Part shown: positions 32,193 to 41,203 of the stretch, in pieces
Layout of the letters: every line of letters begins with the position of its first letter
Position numbering within the stretch: position 1 is the first letter of the stretch
Assembly (NCBI GenBank): GCA_035636095.1
Contig: DASPZU010000072.1
Location: 1-49,451, forward strand
Source of the DNA: Gp7-AA10 sp035636095
Lineage (GTDB): Bacteria > Acidobacteriota > Thermoanaerobaculia > Gp7-AA8
Reading direction: 5' to 3'
DNA length: 49,451 nt
Made by a program: the position numbers and the translations under genes
The notes under the pieces: generated by a model
The model's input: the letters and a program-made list of their open reading frames with translations, nothing else
What the model was told of the DNA's origin: nothing
The model's database searches: none

Positions 32193-32230
32193 GCGCGGCC
32201 GAATCGCCCCGTCGTCGCCACGACATGGAG

Positions 32231-32265
32231 AGAGCACAGAGAAATCTGTGCTCTTTCTGTTTTTG
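32231..32265 (+). terminator. Rho-independent terminator after the subtilase gene
   Basis: A perfect 10-bp stem, AGAGCACAGA / TCTGTGCTCT, with a GAAA loop (32,231-32,254) is followed by the T-rich tract TTCTGTTTTT. It lies 38 bp after the subtilase stop and overlaps a spurious upstream extension of the next reading frame. Confidence 0.9.
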
Positions 32266-32298
32266 TGGTTGTCGCTTCTGGGGCCCACAATAGGAAAG

Positions 32299-35031
32299 AT
32301 GTCGGCCTATCACTTCTCTGCGTTTGCGATCCCACCGGCTGTGACCGCGGCCGTGGTGATGAGCTTCGCGATCGCGATCGCGCTGACGCGTTCCTCGCGA
32401 ACCAGCGTGGCCATGTTCGGCGTGTCCGTTGCCGCTGCGGCGTGGCAGGTGACGAATGCGCTGATGTACCTCGCGGTCGACTCCCGCACGGCGCTGGTCT
32501 GGGCCAGGGTCGGCTGCGCTTGCGTCGCGTTCATCGCGCCGGCCGCCTACCAGTTCGTCGACACCATTCTCGAGAGCGCCAATCACCGCAGGATCGTCTC
32601 CCTCGTTGCCAGGCTGCTGGCCGCGCCGTTAGCGGTCCTGGCTGTCACGGGTTACCTCATCAGCGACGTGCGGCGGTTCTGGTGGGGTTTCTCTCCCACG
32701 TACACCATCGTTGCGCGGGTGCTGTACCCGCTCTTTCTCGGCAGCTTGTTCGTTGCCGCTCTTGTCGAGATCGTTCGCGTGTACCCGAGCTCCAGCGGCA
32801 GCGAGCGCAGCCGCATCCGCTTCTTCACGATCGCGCTGGGCATCAGTTGTATAGCGGTGGTCGATCTCTTGCCGGCGTACGGCATCGGGATCTATCCGTT
32901 TGGATGGGCGGCTCTGCTGACATCAGCGGCCGTGGCCATTTACACCATCAGGAAATATGGATTGTCGATGACTCCGGGGCTGCCGGCGACCGAGATCATC
33001 AGCACGATGCGCGATCTTCTGCTGGTGAGCGATCGCGACGGCCGCATTCGTTTCGCGAACAATGCCGCGTGCACGTTCCTCGGATACAGCCGCCAGGACA
33101 TCATCGGCCTCCAACTCGAGGACCTGCTCGTTCCGGCCGACCGCAATGAGAAAGCGCCGCTGCAAGGCTGGGTGCGCGATCGCGAGTTCGTCTTCCGGAC
33201 GAAGATGGGGCAGCCGATCGAGCTCACGCTCTCGTACTCGCCGGTGACGCGTCAGGGTGAAGTCACGGGCGCCGTGATCATCGGACGCGACCTGCGCGAG
33301 AGGAAACGCTACGAGTGGGAAGCGCGGCGGGCCGTGACTCTGCTGCAGTCGACGCTCGAATCCACCGCCGACGGCATTCTGGTCATCGGTGCCGACGGAA
33401 GAGTCCTCACTTCGAACCAGCGCTTCGCTGACATGTGGGGCATCCCGGCTGAGTCGATGGAGCAGGATGACGATCAGGAGCTGATCGGACAACTGGTCGG
33501 AAAGTTGAACGACCCCGCCGAGTTTCTCAACAACCTCGCGGCGCTCCACGAACATCCCGAGGACGAGAGCGTCCACATGCTGCAGTTGAAGGATGGCCGC
33601 CGCCTGGAGCAATACTCCATCGGCCGCTACCTCGACGATGAACCGGTGCGGGTGTGGAGCTTTCGCGATGTCACGGCGCGGAAGCGTGCCGAGGAACAAA
33701 TCGAGTTCCAGGCCTATCACGATGCGCTGACGCAGTTGCCGAACCGGCGTCTGTTTGTGGAACGGCTGGAAATGAATCTGATGGCCGCCAGACGCCACCG
33801 CACCAACCTGGCAGTCCTGTTCATCGACCTCGATCGGTTCAAGACGATCAACGACACGCTGGGACACGATGTCGCCGACGCGCTGCTGGTCGAGATCGCG
33901 CAGCGTCTGCGGAGCTGCGTGCGGCAGACGGATACCGTGGCGCGCTACGGCGGCGACGAATTCACCGTCATTCTGCCGGACCTCCATCAGCCCGAGGACG
34001 CTGCCCAGGTCGCGGAAAAAATTCTGGAGCGCGTCGTCGAGCCGGTGGTCGCCGGCGCGACGTCGATTGAGATCTCGGTCAGCATCGGCATCGCCGTGCA
34101 TCCATACGACGGAACCGACATTGACACCCTGCTCCGCAACGCAGACGACGCCATGTACCGCGCCAAACAAGCGGGACGCAACAACTACCAGCTTTGCACG
34201 CAGCAAATGAAAACTCGCGCCATGGAGCGCTCGTCGATGCAGTCGCGCCTGCGCAAAGCGATGGACGACAACGCACTGGTACTCGCCTACCAGCCACAAA
34301 TTTCGCTGACCACCGGGCTGATCGTCGGCGCGGAGGCCATCATCCGCTGGAACGATGCCGAACACGGCATGATCGAAGCCCGCGACTTCATTCCTGTTGC
34401 CGAAGAGACGCGCCTGATCGTGCCGCTCGGCGAGTGGGCGCTGCTCACGGCCTGCCGTCAGCTCCGGCAGTGGGCTGATGCCGGATTGCCGCCGCTGCGC
34501 ATGGCGGTGAACATCTCGGCACGCCAGTTCCAGCAGCGGGACCTCGCCGGCGTGGTTCGCCGCGCCATTGACGACGCCAGGATCGATCCCGCGCTGCTGG
34601 AGCTCGAGATTCGCGAGACAACTGCCATGCGTGACGTCGACCTCACCATCGAGCTGCTCAACTACCTCCGCGACGTCGGCGTGTCGATCGCTCTCGATGA
34701 CTTTGGCAGTTCTTACTCATCCCTCGGCTCTCTGCGCGCGCTGCCAATCAACGCCGTCAAAATGGATCGCGGTCTTCTGGCTAGCGTCACGACGACGGAA
34801 GCGGATGCATCGATCGTCACTGCCGTCATCGGTGTGAGCCGCAAGCTCGCTCTTCGCGTGGCGGCGGATGGCGTCGAGACGCGCGAGCAATTCGATTTCC
34901 TCACGGACCATGGTTGCCACGAGGCGCAAGGGTCTTACTTCAGCGCGGCGATCGATCCCGAGAGCTTCACGCACTTGACCGCATCGGACAAAACACAGCT
35001 AAATGTCCCTCCGACACGAGAGTCAATCTGA
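32299..35031 (+). CDS. Membrane-bound PAS-GGDEF-EAL c-di-GMP protein
   Basis: A 910-residue protein. The N-terminal 215 residues have seven or eight helices like the 7TM sensor region of histidine kinases. Two PAS domains follow (about 225-345 and 350-470), then GGDEF with an intact core RYGGDEFTVIL and metal-binding FIDLDRFK, then an EAL domain. The EAL site departs from consensus: EAI instead of EAL (AEAIIRW), ADGVET instead of AEGVE, and QGSYFSAAI at the end; the DDFG motif is intact. It is therefore most likely a diguanylate cyclase with weak or sensory EAL. The reading frame is open from 32,248, but that lies in the terminator; the ATG at 32,299 has AGGAAAG upstream. The next gene overlaps (TGATG). 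Confidence 0.88.
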   Translation: MSAYHFSAFAIPPAVTAAVVMSFAIAIALTRSSRTSVAMFGVSVAAAAWQVTNALMYLAVDSRTALVWARVGCACVAFIAPAAYQFVDTILESANHRRIVSLVARLLAAPLAVLAVTGYLISDVRRFWWGFSPTYTIVARVLYPLFLGSLFVAALVEIVRVYPSSSGSERSRIRFFTIALGISCIAVVDLLPAYGIGIYPFGWAALLTSAAVAIYTIRKYGLSMTPGLPATEIISTMRDLLLVSDRDGRIRFANNAACTFLGYSRQDIIGLQLEDLLVPADRNEKAPLQGWVRDREFVFRTKMGQPIELTLSYSPVTRQGEVTGAVIIGRDLRERKRYEWEARRAVTLLQSTLESTADGILVIGADGRVLTSNQRFADMWGIPAESMEQDDDQELIGQLVGKLNDPAEFLNNLAALHEHPEDESVHMLQLKDGRRLEQYSIGRYLDDEPVRVWSFRDVTARKRAEEQIEFQAYHDALTQLPNRRLFVERLEMNLMAARRHRTNLAVLFIDLDRFKTINDTLGHDVADALLVEIAQRLRSCVRQTDTVARYGGDEFTVILPDLHQPEDAAQVAEKILERVVEPVVAGATSIEISVSIGIAVHPYDGTDIDTLLRNADDAMYRAKQAGRNNYQLCTQQMKTRAMERSSMQSRLRKAMDDNALVLAYQPQISLTTGLIVGAEAIIRWNDAEHGMIEARDFIPVAEETRLIVPLGEWALLTACRQLRQWADAGLPPLRMAVNISARQFQQRDLAGVVRRAIDDARIDPALLELEIRETTAMRDVDLTIELLNYLRDVGVSIALDDFGSSYSSLGSLRALPINAVKMDRGLLASVTTTEADASIVTAVIGVSRKLALRVAADGVETREQFDFLTDHGCHEAQGSYFSAAIDPESFTHLTASDKTQLNVPPTRESI

Positions 35032-36209
35032 TGTCTAGAATACGAATTGCCGCCGCGGCGATCGGCGTTTGCCTGATCGGCTGTGCTGCCACCGTTCCGC
35101 TCGACCATGCCGTCATCGCGTATGACATAACGACTGCGGAGAGCGTCGAGAAGCAGTTGCTTCTGAACATCGCACGCGCTCGAAACAATCAGCCCATCCA
35201 CTTTACGGCTGTGTCGAGCATCACCGCTACGTATCGACTGACGACCAATGCCGGGATCGGACCTGCGCTGACCGGGAACCGCGGCGGTCTGGTCGTCCCA
35301 TTGCTTGGAACGAGTGCCGAGTCGAGTCCGACCATCAGCATCGCGCCAATGCAGGGGGATGAATTCACGCAAAGGCTGTTGACCCCATTCCGTGAAGCGC
35401 AGCTCACTCTGCTACTGCGACAGGGATATGACGTTGACGCACTTCTTCGCCTGTTAGGGGCAGAGATCCGTCTCGATCGTGACGGAACCGGAGTCACAAC
35501 AATTCACAAGAACCGCCCGTCCGATCGGGAAGGTTATCAGGCCTTCCGGCGCGTGGTCGCCCATCTATCGGCGATCCAGGACCGGCATGCTCTGTATGTC
35601 GAGCCGCTGCACTTCACGCACACGTGGACAGTTCCCGAGGCATCGGTGACGCCGGAAACGTATGAATCGACGTACAAGGATTTCACGATCGCGCATGACG
35701 TGGCCGAGCATGTCTATCGCGTGTCAAAACGAATCAACGGACGCGTCATGATCACGAATTACGATCCCGACATTCTGTCGAACGAGGAACGGTTGCACTT
35801 GCATCAGAAGGCAGAAGAGGCACCCTACAACGACGTGTTGATCGATATCCGGGCCGGCCAAATCGGCGGAGAGTTTCCCATCCATGGCCGGCTCCGGCTG
35901 CGGAGCTTCCACGAGGTGCTGACGTTCATCGGACGCGGGATTAGCGAGGAGCCGGAGTTCGATGTCGCGCCCGATCCGCGGACACCTCCGGTCAGCGAGA
36001 ATCCGCGGAGTACTCTCGAGATTTTCGAGGGCCCTCAACCGCCGCGAGACGGACGCGCGGCCGTGCACTGGAATGGTTCCTACTATGCCGTACAGCCGCA
36101 GAGCGGATATCAATGGAACCACAAAACTTTCGGCGTCCTCTATCAGTTGTTCCAGATGAGCGTGTCGTCTGTGACACCAGCCGGACCATCGATTACGATC
36201 GCGAAATGA
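35031..36209 (+). CDS. Lipoprotein of unknown function
   Basis: A 392-residue lipoprotein with lipobox LIGC (Cys18) after a hydrophobic signal. The mature protein has TTAESVEKQLLLNIARARNN near the start and long mixed alpha/beta stretches without motifs I recognise. It resembles uncharacterised 'outer-membrane lipoprotein' sequences in other Gram-negative bacteria. The ATG at 35,031 overlaps the c-di-GMP gene's stop by one base, so expression is coupled. A link to c-di-GMP-controlled surface structures is possible but unproven. Confidence 0.65.
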   Translation: MSRIRIAAAAIGVCLIGCAATVPLDHAVIAYDITTAESVEKQLLLNIARARNNQPIHFTAVSSITATYRLTTNAGIGPALTGNRGGLVVPLLGTSAESSPTISIAPMQGDEFTQRLLTPFREAQLTLLLRQGYDVDALLRLLGAEIRLDRDGTGVTTIHKNRPSDREGYQAFRRVVAHLSAIQDRHALYVEPLHFTHTWTVPEASVTPETYESTYKDFTIAHDVAEHVYRVSKRINGRVMITNYDPDILSNEERLHLHQKAEEAPYNDVLIDIRAGQIGGEFPIHGRLRLRSFHEVLTFIGRGISEEPEFDVAPDPRTPPVSENPRSTLEIFEGPQPPRDGRAAVHWNGSYYAVQPQSGYQWNHKTFGVLYQLFQMSVSSVTPAGPSITIAK

Positions 36210-36263
36210 CGCGTGGCAGACAGAGAGTTCTTCTCTGAGGCCACGGCGCCACCTTCATTAACA

Positions 36264-36283
36264 CACGAAATAAGTCTTTCGTG
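36264..36283. promoter_or_regulatory. Inverted repeat upstream of the CHAT gene
   Basis: A perfect 7-bp inverted repeat, CACGAAA, six bases, TTTCGTG, lies 23 bp before the GTG start in a 97-bp gap. Candidate operator, or recognition site for the sigma factor encoded in the same operon. No complete promoter is clear. Confidence 0.4.
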
Positions 36284-36306
36284 ATACTAATGCAGTCGAG
36301 AGAGCC

Positions 36307-39300
36307 GTGCCCACCTCTGCCAGCAGTTGGGAAACGCGGCGGCTAGTGCGCCACTTCGCGCTCGGAATGCTGCTGTCTGCGACGGTCGCAGCCACCGCAC
36401 CGGCCCAAATCATCGTCGAAGGTGAGTTGGTCGGTGGCCAGAGCCACTCGTTCGAGGTTGTGGCGCAAGCGGGTCAATTTGTTCGAGCGCTTCTTGTCGA
36501 GCGTGGCGCCGACCTGATCGCCACAATCTCCGGACCTGACGGAAAGCCACTCCTTAAAGCCGACCGAAGCGATCAGACACATGGGACCGAGCGAATCACG
36601 CTCATCGCGCCGACCACCGGCAGCTACATCGTGACTGTCCGCCCCTCCGCCCCTGACGCTCCGCGGGCACGATATGAACTTCGTCTCGACGCGGTCCGCT
36701 TCCCTGGCGCCGAGGATTGTCTACGGCTGGAGGCCGAGAGTGCTCTGTTGGAAGGCGACCGGCTCGAGGAGAACGACTCCGCGGCGTGCCTGCAAGAGGC
36801 GGGCGTCCAATATCGGCGGACGGTCGAACTCGCGGGGGTGCTCGGCGATCACGCTTTGAAGAGTGAAGCACTGATCAGCCTCGGTATCATTCACTCCGCA
36901 CGAGGCGAATCGCGAGACGCGGTCGATCTTTTCGCCGATGCTGCCGCCAGCGCACGCGCAGTCGAGGATCCGGGGCTGGAGGCCTCCGCGCTCTTCCGCC
37001 TGGGCTCAGTGTATGGAACGCTCGCGGAGACATCGCAGGCGTTTCACAAACTCACAACCGCTCTCCAGATCTATCGCGAGTTGGGCGACGTTCGTCGCCA
37101 GGGCGCAACCATCAACGCGCTGGCGGTACGGTTCAAGGAGTTGGGAGAAAACGCGAGAGCCTTGCCTCTCTATACCGAAGCGCTCTCTCTCGCGCGCTCC
37201 TCAGGAGATGTGCGCGCCCAGCCGGTGGCACTGAACAACATCGGCAACGTCTATTACGACCGCGGAGACTGGAAGGAGGCGCTGCAATACTTTCAGCAAG
37301 CGCTGCCACTCTGGCGGGAGACGAAAAATCAGCGTGGAGAGGCGGCCACGCTATACAACATCGGACTGATCTACTACGAGCAGGGCGAGCTCCAGCGCGC
37401 ACTCCCCTTAATTCATCAGGCCCTGACTTTGGCGCGTCAGGGTGGAAACAGGCCGGGCGAAGCGATGTGCCTCTATCGGCTGGGCATGGCCTCGGAAGAT
37501 CTGGGCGAGCTCGCTCGAGCCCTGGCGTATCTCAACGACGCCCTCGAAATCTATCGCGCTTCCGGCGATCGCCGGCGCGAAGCAATCGCGCTGACCTGCC
37601 TGGGACGCATCTATGCCCGGCGCGGCGAGTTCGATAAGTCTTTCGATCACTTTGGCCGTGCTCTCTCGCTAAGCCGTGCTACGGCCTATCGATATGGAGA
37701 AGCGTTCACACTCAAACACCTCGCGGATGCTCGGGCTGCCTGCGGCGCGCCATCAAGCGCGCTCCAGGACTACGTTGACGCACTCGCCCTCTTCCAATCG
37801 GTCGGCCATCAGGTGTGGCGAGCGAGAACACTGGTCGCCATGGCCGAGACTCTCGACTCCGCTGGTCAACTCACTGCGGCTCACGAAACCATCGACGAGG
37901 CCTTGACAGTCATCGAGCAGCTTCAGACAAATGTAACCAGCCCCGAGCTCAAAGCAGCCTACCTGGCGTCGGTGCGAAAGGGCTATGAGCTATCCGTTGA
38001 TGTGCTGATGCGTATGCACGAGGCCGATCCTTCGAAACGGTACGATGAGGCCGCACTGCACGTCAGTGAGCGAGCTCGCGCCAGAAGCTTCCTCGATCTT
38101 CTGAAAGAATCAGGATCCGACGTTCGGCGCGGTATTGCCTCCGAGCTGCTGCAGAGCCAACGCGAGCTCCGCCAGAGACTCACCGCCAAGATCGAGCGTC
38201 AGGTCCGCCTCAGAGAATCGAATCCGAAGAGCGCGGGCTCACAGACGGCGGCCATCGAACTCGCTGCGCTAACGGACGAGCTGGACCAGATCGAGAGAAA
38301 AATCCGCGCGAGCAACCCTCACTATGCGGCGTCGACGGACTCACTGCTCCACGCCCGAGAAATTCAGCAGCTTCTCGACCGGGAAACAATTCTCCTCGAA
38401 TATGCACTCGGAGAAAGACGGAGCTTCTTGTGGGTGATCAGTCAAGACTCGATTACCAGCTACGTCCTTCCGCCGCGAAGCGTCATCGAGCCGGTCGCGC
38501 GACGACTGCTCGAGCTGTTGAAAGATCGCGCGGCGGCGGTGCGCAATGCGGCTTTGATTGGCGAGACTTCTCGGAACCTCACCGGAATGCTGCTAAGGTC
38601 CGCGGCTGATCGTCTCGAGGCCAAGCGTCTGGTGCTCGTCAGCGATGGCATCCTGCATTACGTTCCCTTTGCGGCTTTGCCGCTGTGGACCGATGGCAGA
38701 ACACCGTTGATCGATCGTTTCGAACTCATCAGCGTTCCCTCGGCATCCACTCTCGCTGCTCTTCGTCAACAACTGGCCTCTCGACCTTCCCCGCCAAAGG
38801 CATTGGCGGTGCTGGCCGATCCGGTCTTCCGTCATGACGATCCCCGTGCGTCCTTACAGACCGTAGCAGATCGCTCCTTCTCCGACGTCACGCGAGACAC
38901 CGTTGCCGTGCGCTCGCTGGCGCGCCTTCCCTTCACCCGCCGCGAAGCAAGAGCGATCCTCGCGTTTGTCCCGCCAGCATCGCGGAAAGCAGCTTTCGAT
39001 TTCGAGGCCAGCCGCGCCACCGCCCTCAGCAGTGATCTGGCCCAATACCGTATCGTGCACTTTGCGACGCACGGCTTCTTCAACACCGAGCATCCGGAGC
39101 TTTCCGGGCTGGTACTCTCGCTCGTCGACAAGAACGGCAAGGACCAGGAAGGTTTCCTTCTCACCAGCGACGTGTTCGGAATGACCCTGACCGCCGATCT
39201 GGTCGTCCTGAGCGGCTGCCGCACGGCGTTGGGACGCGAAGTGCGTGGTGAAGGGATCACCGGTTTGAGCCGGGCGTTTCTCTTTGCCGGTGCGGCGCGG

Positions 39301-39495
39301 GTGGCGGCCAGCCTGTGGAAAGTCGACGATGCCGCAACTGCGGCGCTGATGATCCACTTTTATCGAGGGCTCTTCGTGGACAAACTGCCGGCCGTTGCGG
39401 CGTTGCGATCGGCTCAAGCAACCCTCCGGCGGGACTCGCGCTGGAGTTCGCCTTACTATTGGGCGGGTTTTGTGCTTCAGGGCGACTGGAAGTGA
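36307..39495 (+). CDS. Exported TPR-CHAT protein (caspase-like protease family)
   Basis: A 1,062-residue protein. An N-terminal hydrophobic export signal (ALGMLLSATVAATAPAQ) is followed by a PPC-like beta domain (GELVGGQSHSFEVVAQAGQF to YIVTVRP), about eight to ten tetratricopeptide repeats (roughly residues 150-560), a coiled-coil-like stretch and a C-terminal CHAT domain. The caspase-type dyad is present: His922 (VHFATHGFFN) and Cys971 (VVLSGCRTALG). CHAT proteins are peptidases, often TPR-gated. GTG start at 36,307. The stop overlaps the ATG of a sigma factor gene (TGATG), and an anti-sigma-like gene follows. Inferred: periplasmic protease that triggers sigma release by cutting the anti-sigma protein. 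Non-exported alternatives cannot be excluded. Confidence 0.85.
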   Translation: MPTSASSWETRRLVRHFALGMLLSATVAATAPAQIIVEGELVGGQSHSFEVVAQAGQFVRALLVERGADLIATISGPDGKPLLKADRSDQTHGTERITLIAPTTGSYIVTVRPSAPDAPRARYELRLDAVRFPGAEDCLRLEAESALLEGDRLEENDSAACLQEAGVQYRRTVELAGVLGDHALKSEALISLGIIHSARGESRDAVDLFADAAASARAVEDPGLEASALFRLGSVYGTLAETSQAFHKLTTALQIYRELGDVRRQGATINALAVRFKELGENARALPLYTEALSLARSSGDVRAQPVALNNIGNVYYDRGDWKEALQYFQQALPLWRETKNQRGEAATLYNIGLIYYEQGELQRALPLIHQALTLARQGGNRPGEAMCLYRLGMASEDLGELARALAYLNDALEIYRASGDRRREAIALTCLGRIYARRGEFDKSFDHFGRALSLSRATAYRYGEAFTLKHLADARAACGAPSSALQDYVDALALFQSVGHQVWRARTLVAMAETLDSAGQLTAAHETIDEALTVIEQLQTNVTSPELKAAYLASVRKGYELSVDVLMRMHEADPSKRYDEAALHVSERARARSFLDLLKESGSDVRRGIASELLQSQRELRQRLTAKIERQVRLRESNPKSAGSQTAAIELAALTDELDQIERKIRASNPHYAASTDSLLHAREIQQLLDRETILLEYALGERRSFLWVISQDSITSYVLPPRSVIEPVARRLLELLKDRAAAVRNAALIGETSRNLTGMLLRSAADRLEAKRLVLVSDGILHYVPFAALPLWTDGRTPLIDRFELISVPSASTLAALRQQLASRPSPPKALAVLADPVFRHDDPRASLQTVADRSFSDVTRDTVAVRSLARLPFTRREARAILAFVPPASRKAAFDFEASRATALSSDLAQYRIVHFATHGFFNTEHPELSGLVLSLVDKNGKDQEGFLLTSDVFGMTLTADLVVLSGCRTALGREVRGEGITGLSRAFLFAGAARVAASLWKVDDAATAALMIHFYRGLFVDKLPAVAALRSAQATLRRDSRWSSPYYWAGFVLQGDWK

Positions 39496-40067
39496 TGCAG
39501 CCTACGGCCGTGCTGCTGACGGAAACAGGTTTCAAGCGACTTCTGGAGTCTCTCGATTCGGATCGAGAGATTGCGGGTCAAAAGTACGAAAGGATTCAGC
39601 GGAAGCTGGTCTCGTTCTTCGAATGGCGCGGCTGTGCCGCGGCTGAGGATCTGGCCGACAAGACCATCGACCGGGTTACGCGCCGCCTGATCGAAGGAGA
39701 AGAGATTCGAGCCAAGGATCCTTCGGTCTACTTCTATGCCGTCGCACGGAATATCGCCCATGAGTGGTGGAACGCGCAGAAACAACCGGTTCAGTTTCTG
39801 GAGCCACTCGCGGTTGCCTCCAGCCAGGCCGAAGGTCCGGAGGAGCGACTGCGATGCCTGGATCAATGCCTCGAGCAGCTTGCGCCGGAGGCGCGATCCC
39901 TGATCCTCGAGTATTACGAGGCGGGCGGGCAACAAAAGATCGACAATCGGCGACGGCTGGCGGTCGAGCTACAGATCAGTCCGAGCGCCTTGCGTCTGCG
40001 AGCCCAGAGAATTCGTGACCAGCTCGAGAGGTGCGTGCTCGAGCGCCTGAAACGTCTTAGGCCCTGA
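39495..40067 (+). CDS. RNA polymerase sigma factor, ECF-like
   Basis: A 190-residue sigma-70-family protein. Region 2-like helices (AAEDLADKTIDRVTRRL, SVYFYAVARNIAHEWW) bind core RNA polymerase and the -10 element. A C-terminal region 4-like segment (LEQLAPEARSLILEYYEAG to SALRLRAQRIRDQLERCV) reads the -35 element. Sequence is diverged from well-studied ECF groups. The ATG at 39,495 overlaps the CHAT stop codon. Probably held inactive by the membrane protein encoded at 40,192. Confidence 0.78.
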   Translation: MQPTAVLLTETGFKRLLESLDSDREIAGQKYERIQRKLVSFFEWRGCAAAEDLADKTIDRVTRRLIEGEEIRAKDPSVYFYAVARNIAHEWWNAQKQPVQFLEPLAVASSQAEGPEERLRCLDQCLEQLAPEARSLILEYYEAGGQQKIDNRRRLAVELQISPSALRLRAQRIRDQLERCVLERLKRLRP

Positions 40068-40077
40068 GATCACTACT

Positions 40078-40192
40078 GTGCAGGAAGATAGACGCACCCC
40101 TCATCCGCCCTTCGGGCACCTTCTCCCCGCAAGCGGGGAGAAGGCCATCGATTTCGCGAAGCGCCGGGTGAGGGGCGGTGCAGGAAGATAGA
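40078..40192. repeat. Palindromic mini-element flanked by 15-bp direct repeats
   Basis: An 85-bp unit (40,093-40,177) with imperfect terminal inverted repeats (CGCACCCCTCATCCG against GCCGGGTGAGGGGCG) and two internal perfect hairpins (GCCCTTCGGGC; CTTCTCCCCG / CGGGGAGAAG). Similar 'CCCTCATCCGCCC...' repeats are scattered in many GC-rich genomes. It is flanked by GTGCAGGAAGATAGA at 40,078-40,092 and 40,178-40,192, exactly 100 bp apart. The right copy carries the ribosome site of the next gene and the first base of its ATG. This looks like insertion with target-site duplication. Confidence 0.8.
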
Positions 40193-41025
40193 TGACGAAG
40201 AAAACCGAACACAAGGTCTTGGAACGCTATCTACTCGGCGAAGTGTCTGAGGATGAACGCTCCGAGATCGAGCAGGGCTACTTTGCCGATGATGCATTTT
40301 TCGACCAGCTGCTCGACGTCCAGAATGACCTCGTCGATTCCTACGTTCGTGGGACGCTCCCCCCAGCCGACCGGAAACGATTTGAAGAACGTTTTCTCTC
40401 TTCCAGCTCCGGAATTGGCCGGGTCGAGTTCGCTCGCGCGCTGCAGCAAAAGATCGCGTCTCGATCCCGCAGAAAAACCGTGAGCTTTCGACAACTCGCT
40501 ATCGCCGCATCCGTTGCTATCGTCGTGATTGCCGCCGCCTGGGTGACCTTCTCCCTCCGCCGGCGCCCCGAACTGCCAATCACCGAATCACGATCGAAGG
40601 CCGCGCCGCAGCAGCGCGCGATTCCGGCGCCGACTCCTGTTCAGGCGCAAACGCAAGCCGCGCCAGCACCTGCCGCTCTGGTCACCGTCCTGCTGACTCC
40701 CGGTGGAACGCGCGAGAGTGAAGCGGCCACACCGCTGGTGCTTCGACCCGCCCCGCAGTTTGTGCGAGTCGAGCTCGTTCTCGAGGACGATCGTTACGCC
40801 TCCTATGCCGCAGAGCTTCAGGATGTCGAAGGTCGTGTGCTGTGGAAAGAGCAGTCGCTTCGAGCCAGGACAGCGCCCTCGGGACGAACGGTCGCGGTGA
40901 GCGTGCCGGCCAAGCTGCTTCCGCCAGGCGACTACGTCGTCGTTCTCAAAGGAATCCAGGGAGGCGAAGCCTCCGAAATCAACAACTACACCTTCACAGT
41001 GGTCGCACTCCCCGCCCGTCGGTAG
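40192..41025 (+). CDS. Single-pass anti-sigma-like membrane protein
   Basis: A 277-residue protein: an acidic N-terminal domain (about 1-85: HKVLERYLLGEVSEDERSE, FFDQLLDVQNDLVDSY) like the sigma-binding heads of anti-sigma factors but without the HxxxCxxC zinc motif; a membrane helix at about 102-121; an Ala/Pro/Gln linker; and a C-terminal beta-rich domain ending NNYTFTVVALP. Predicted topology puts the head in the cytosol and the beta domain in the periplasm. It follows the sigma gene, separated only by the inserted palindromic element. Role as anti-sigma is inferred from layout and context. Confidence 0.72.
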   Translation: MTKKTEHKVLERYLLGEVSEDERSEIEQGYFADDAFFDQLLDVQNDLVDSYVRGTLPPADRKRFEERFLSSSSGIGRVEFARALQQKIASRSRRKTVSFRQLAIAASVAIVVIAAAWVTFSLRRRPELPITESRSKAAPQQRAIPAPTPVQAQTQAAPAPAALVTVLLTPGGTRESEAATPLVLRPAPQFVRVELVLEDDRYASYAAELQDVEGRVLWKEQSLRARTAPSGRTVAVSVPAKLLPPGDYVVVLKGIQGGEASEINNYTFTVVALPARR

Positions 41026-41028
41026 AAA

Positions 41029-41180
41029 GCAGAAGGCAGAAGGCAGAAGGCAGAAGTAATTCGGAGCCATTTGATGCTCTGCCTTCTGCCTTCTGCCTTC
41101 TGCCTTCTGCCTTCTGCCTTCTGCCTTCTGCCTTCTGCCTTCTGCCTTCTGCCTTCTGCCTTCTGCCTTCTGCCTTCTGC
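41029..41180. repeat. Heptanucleotide tandem array with an inverted block
   Basis: Four perfect GCAGAAG units (41,029-41,056), a 26-bp unrelated spacer, then 14 perfect CTTCTGC units (41,083-41,180). The two blocks are reverse complements, so RNA could form a long hairpin of 28 bp with spare copies. It begins 3 bp after the anti-sigma stop. Slipped-strand expansion is likely; it may act as a terminator-like structure. Reading frames through it are artefacts of the repeat. Confidence 0.9.
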
Positions 41181-41203
41181 CTTATTTCTGACCGATACGT
41201 TTT

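Noticed and set aside
32248..32298. An upstream GTG start for the 7TM-GGDEF-EAL protein
   Set aside because: It lies inside the terminator hairpin of the subtilase gene; the ATG at 32,299 has a ribosome site and begins the first helix.
41029..41180. The repeat array as a CRISPR
   Set aside because: Units are 7 bp, directly abutting and without variable spacers; no cas genes are in the window.
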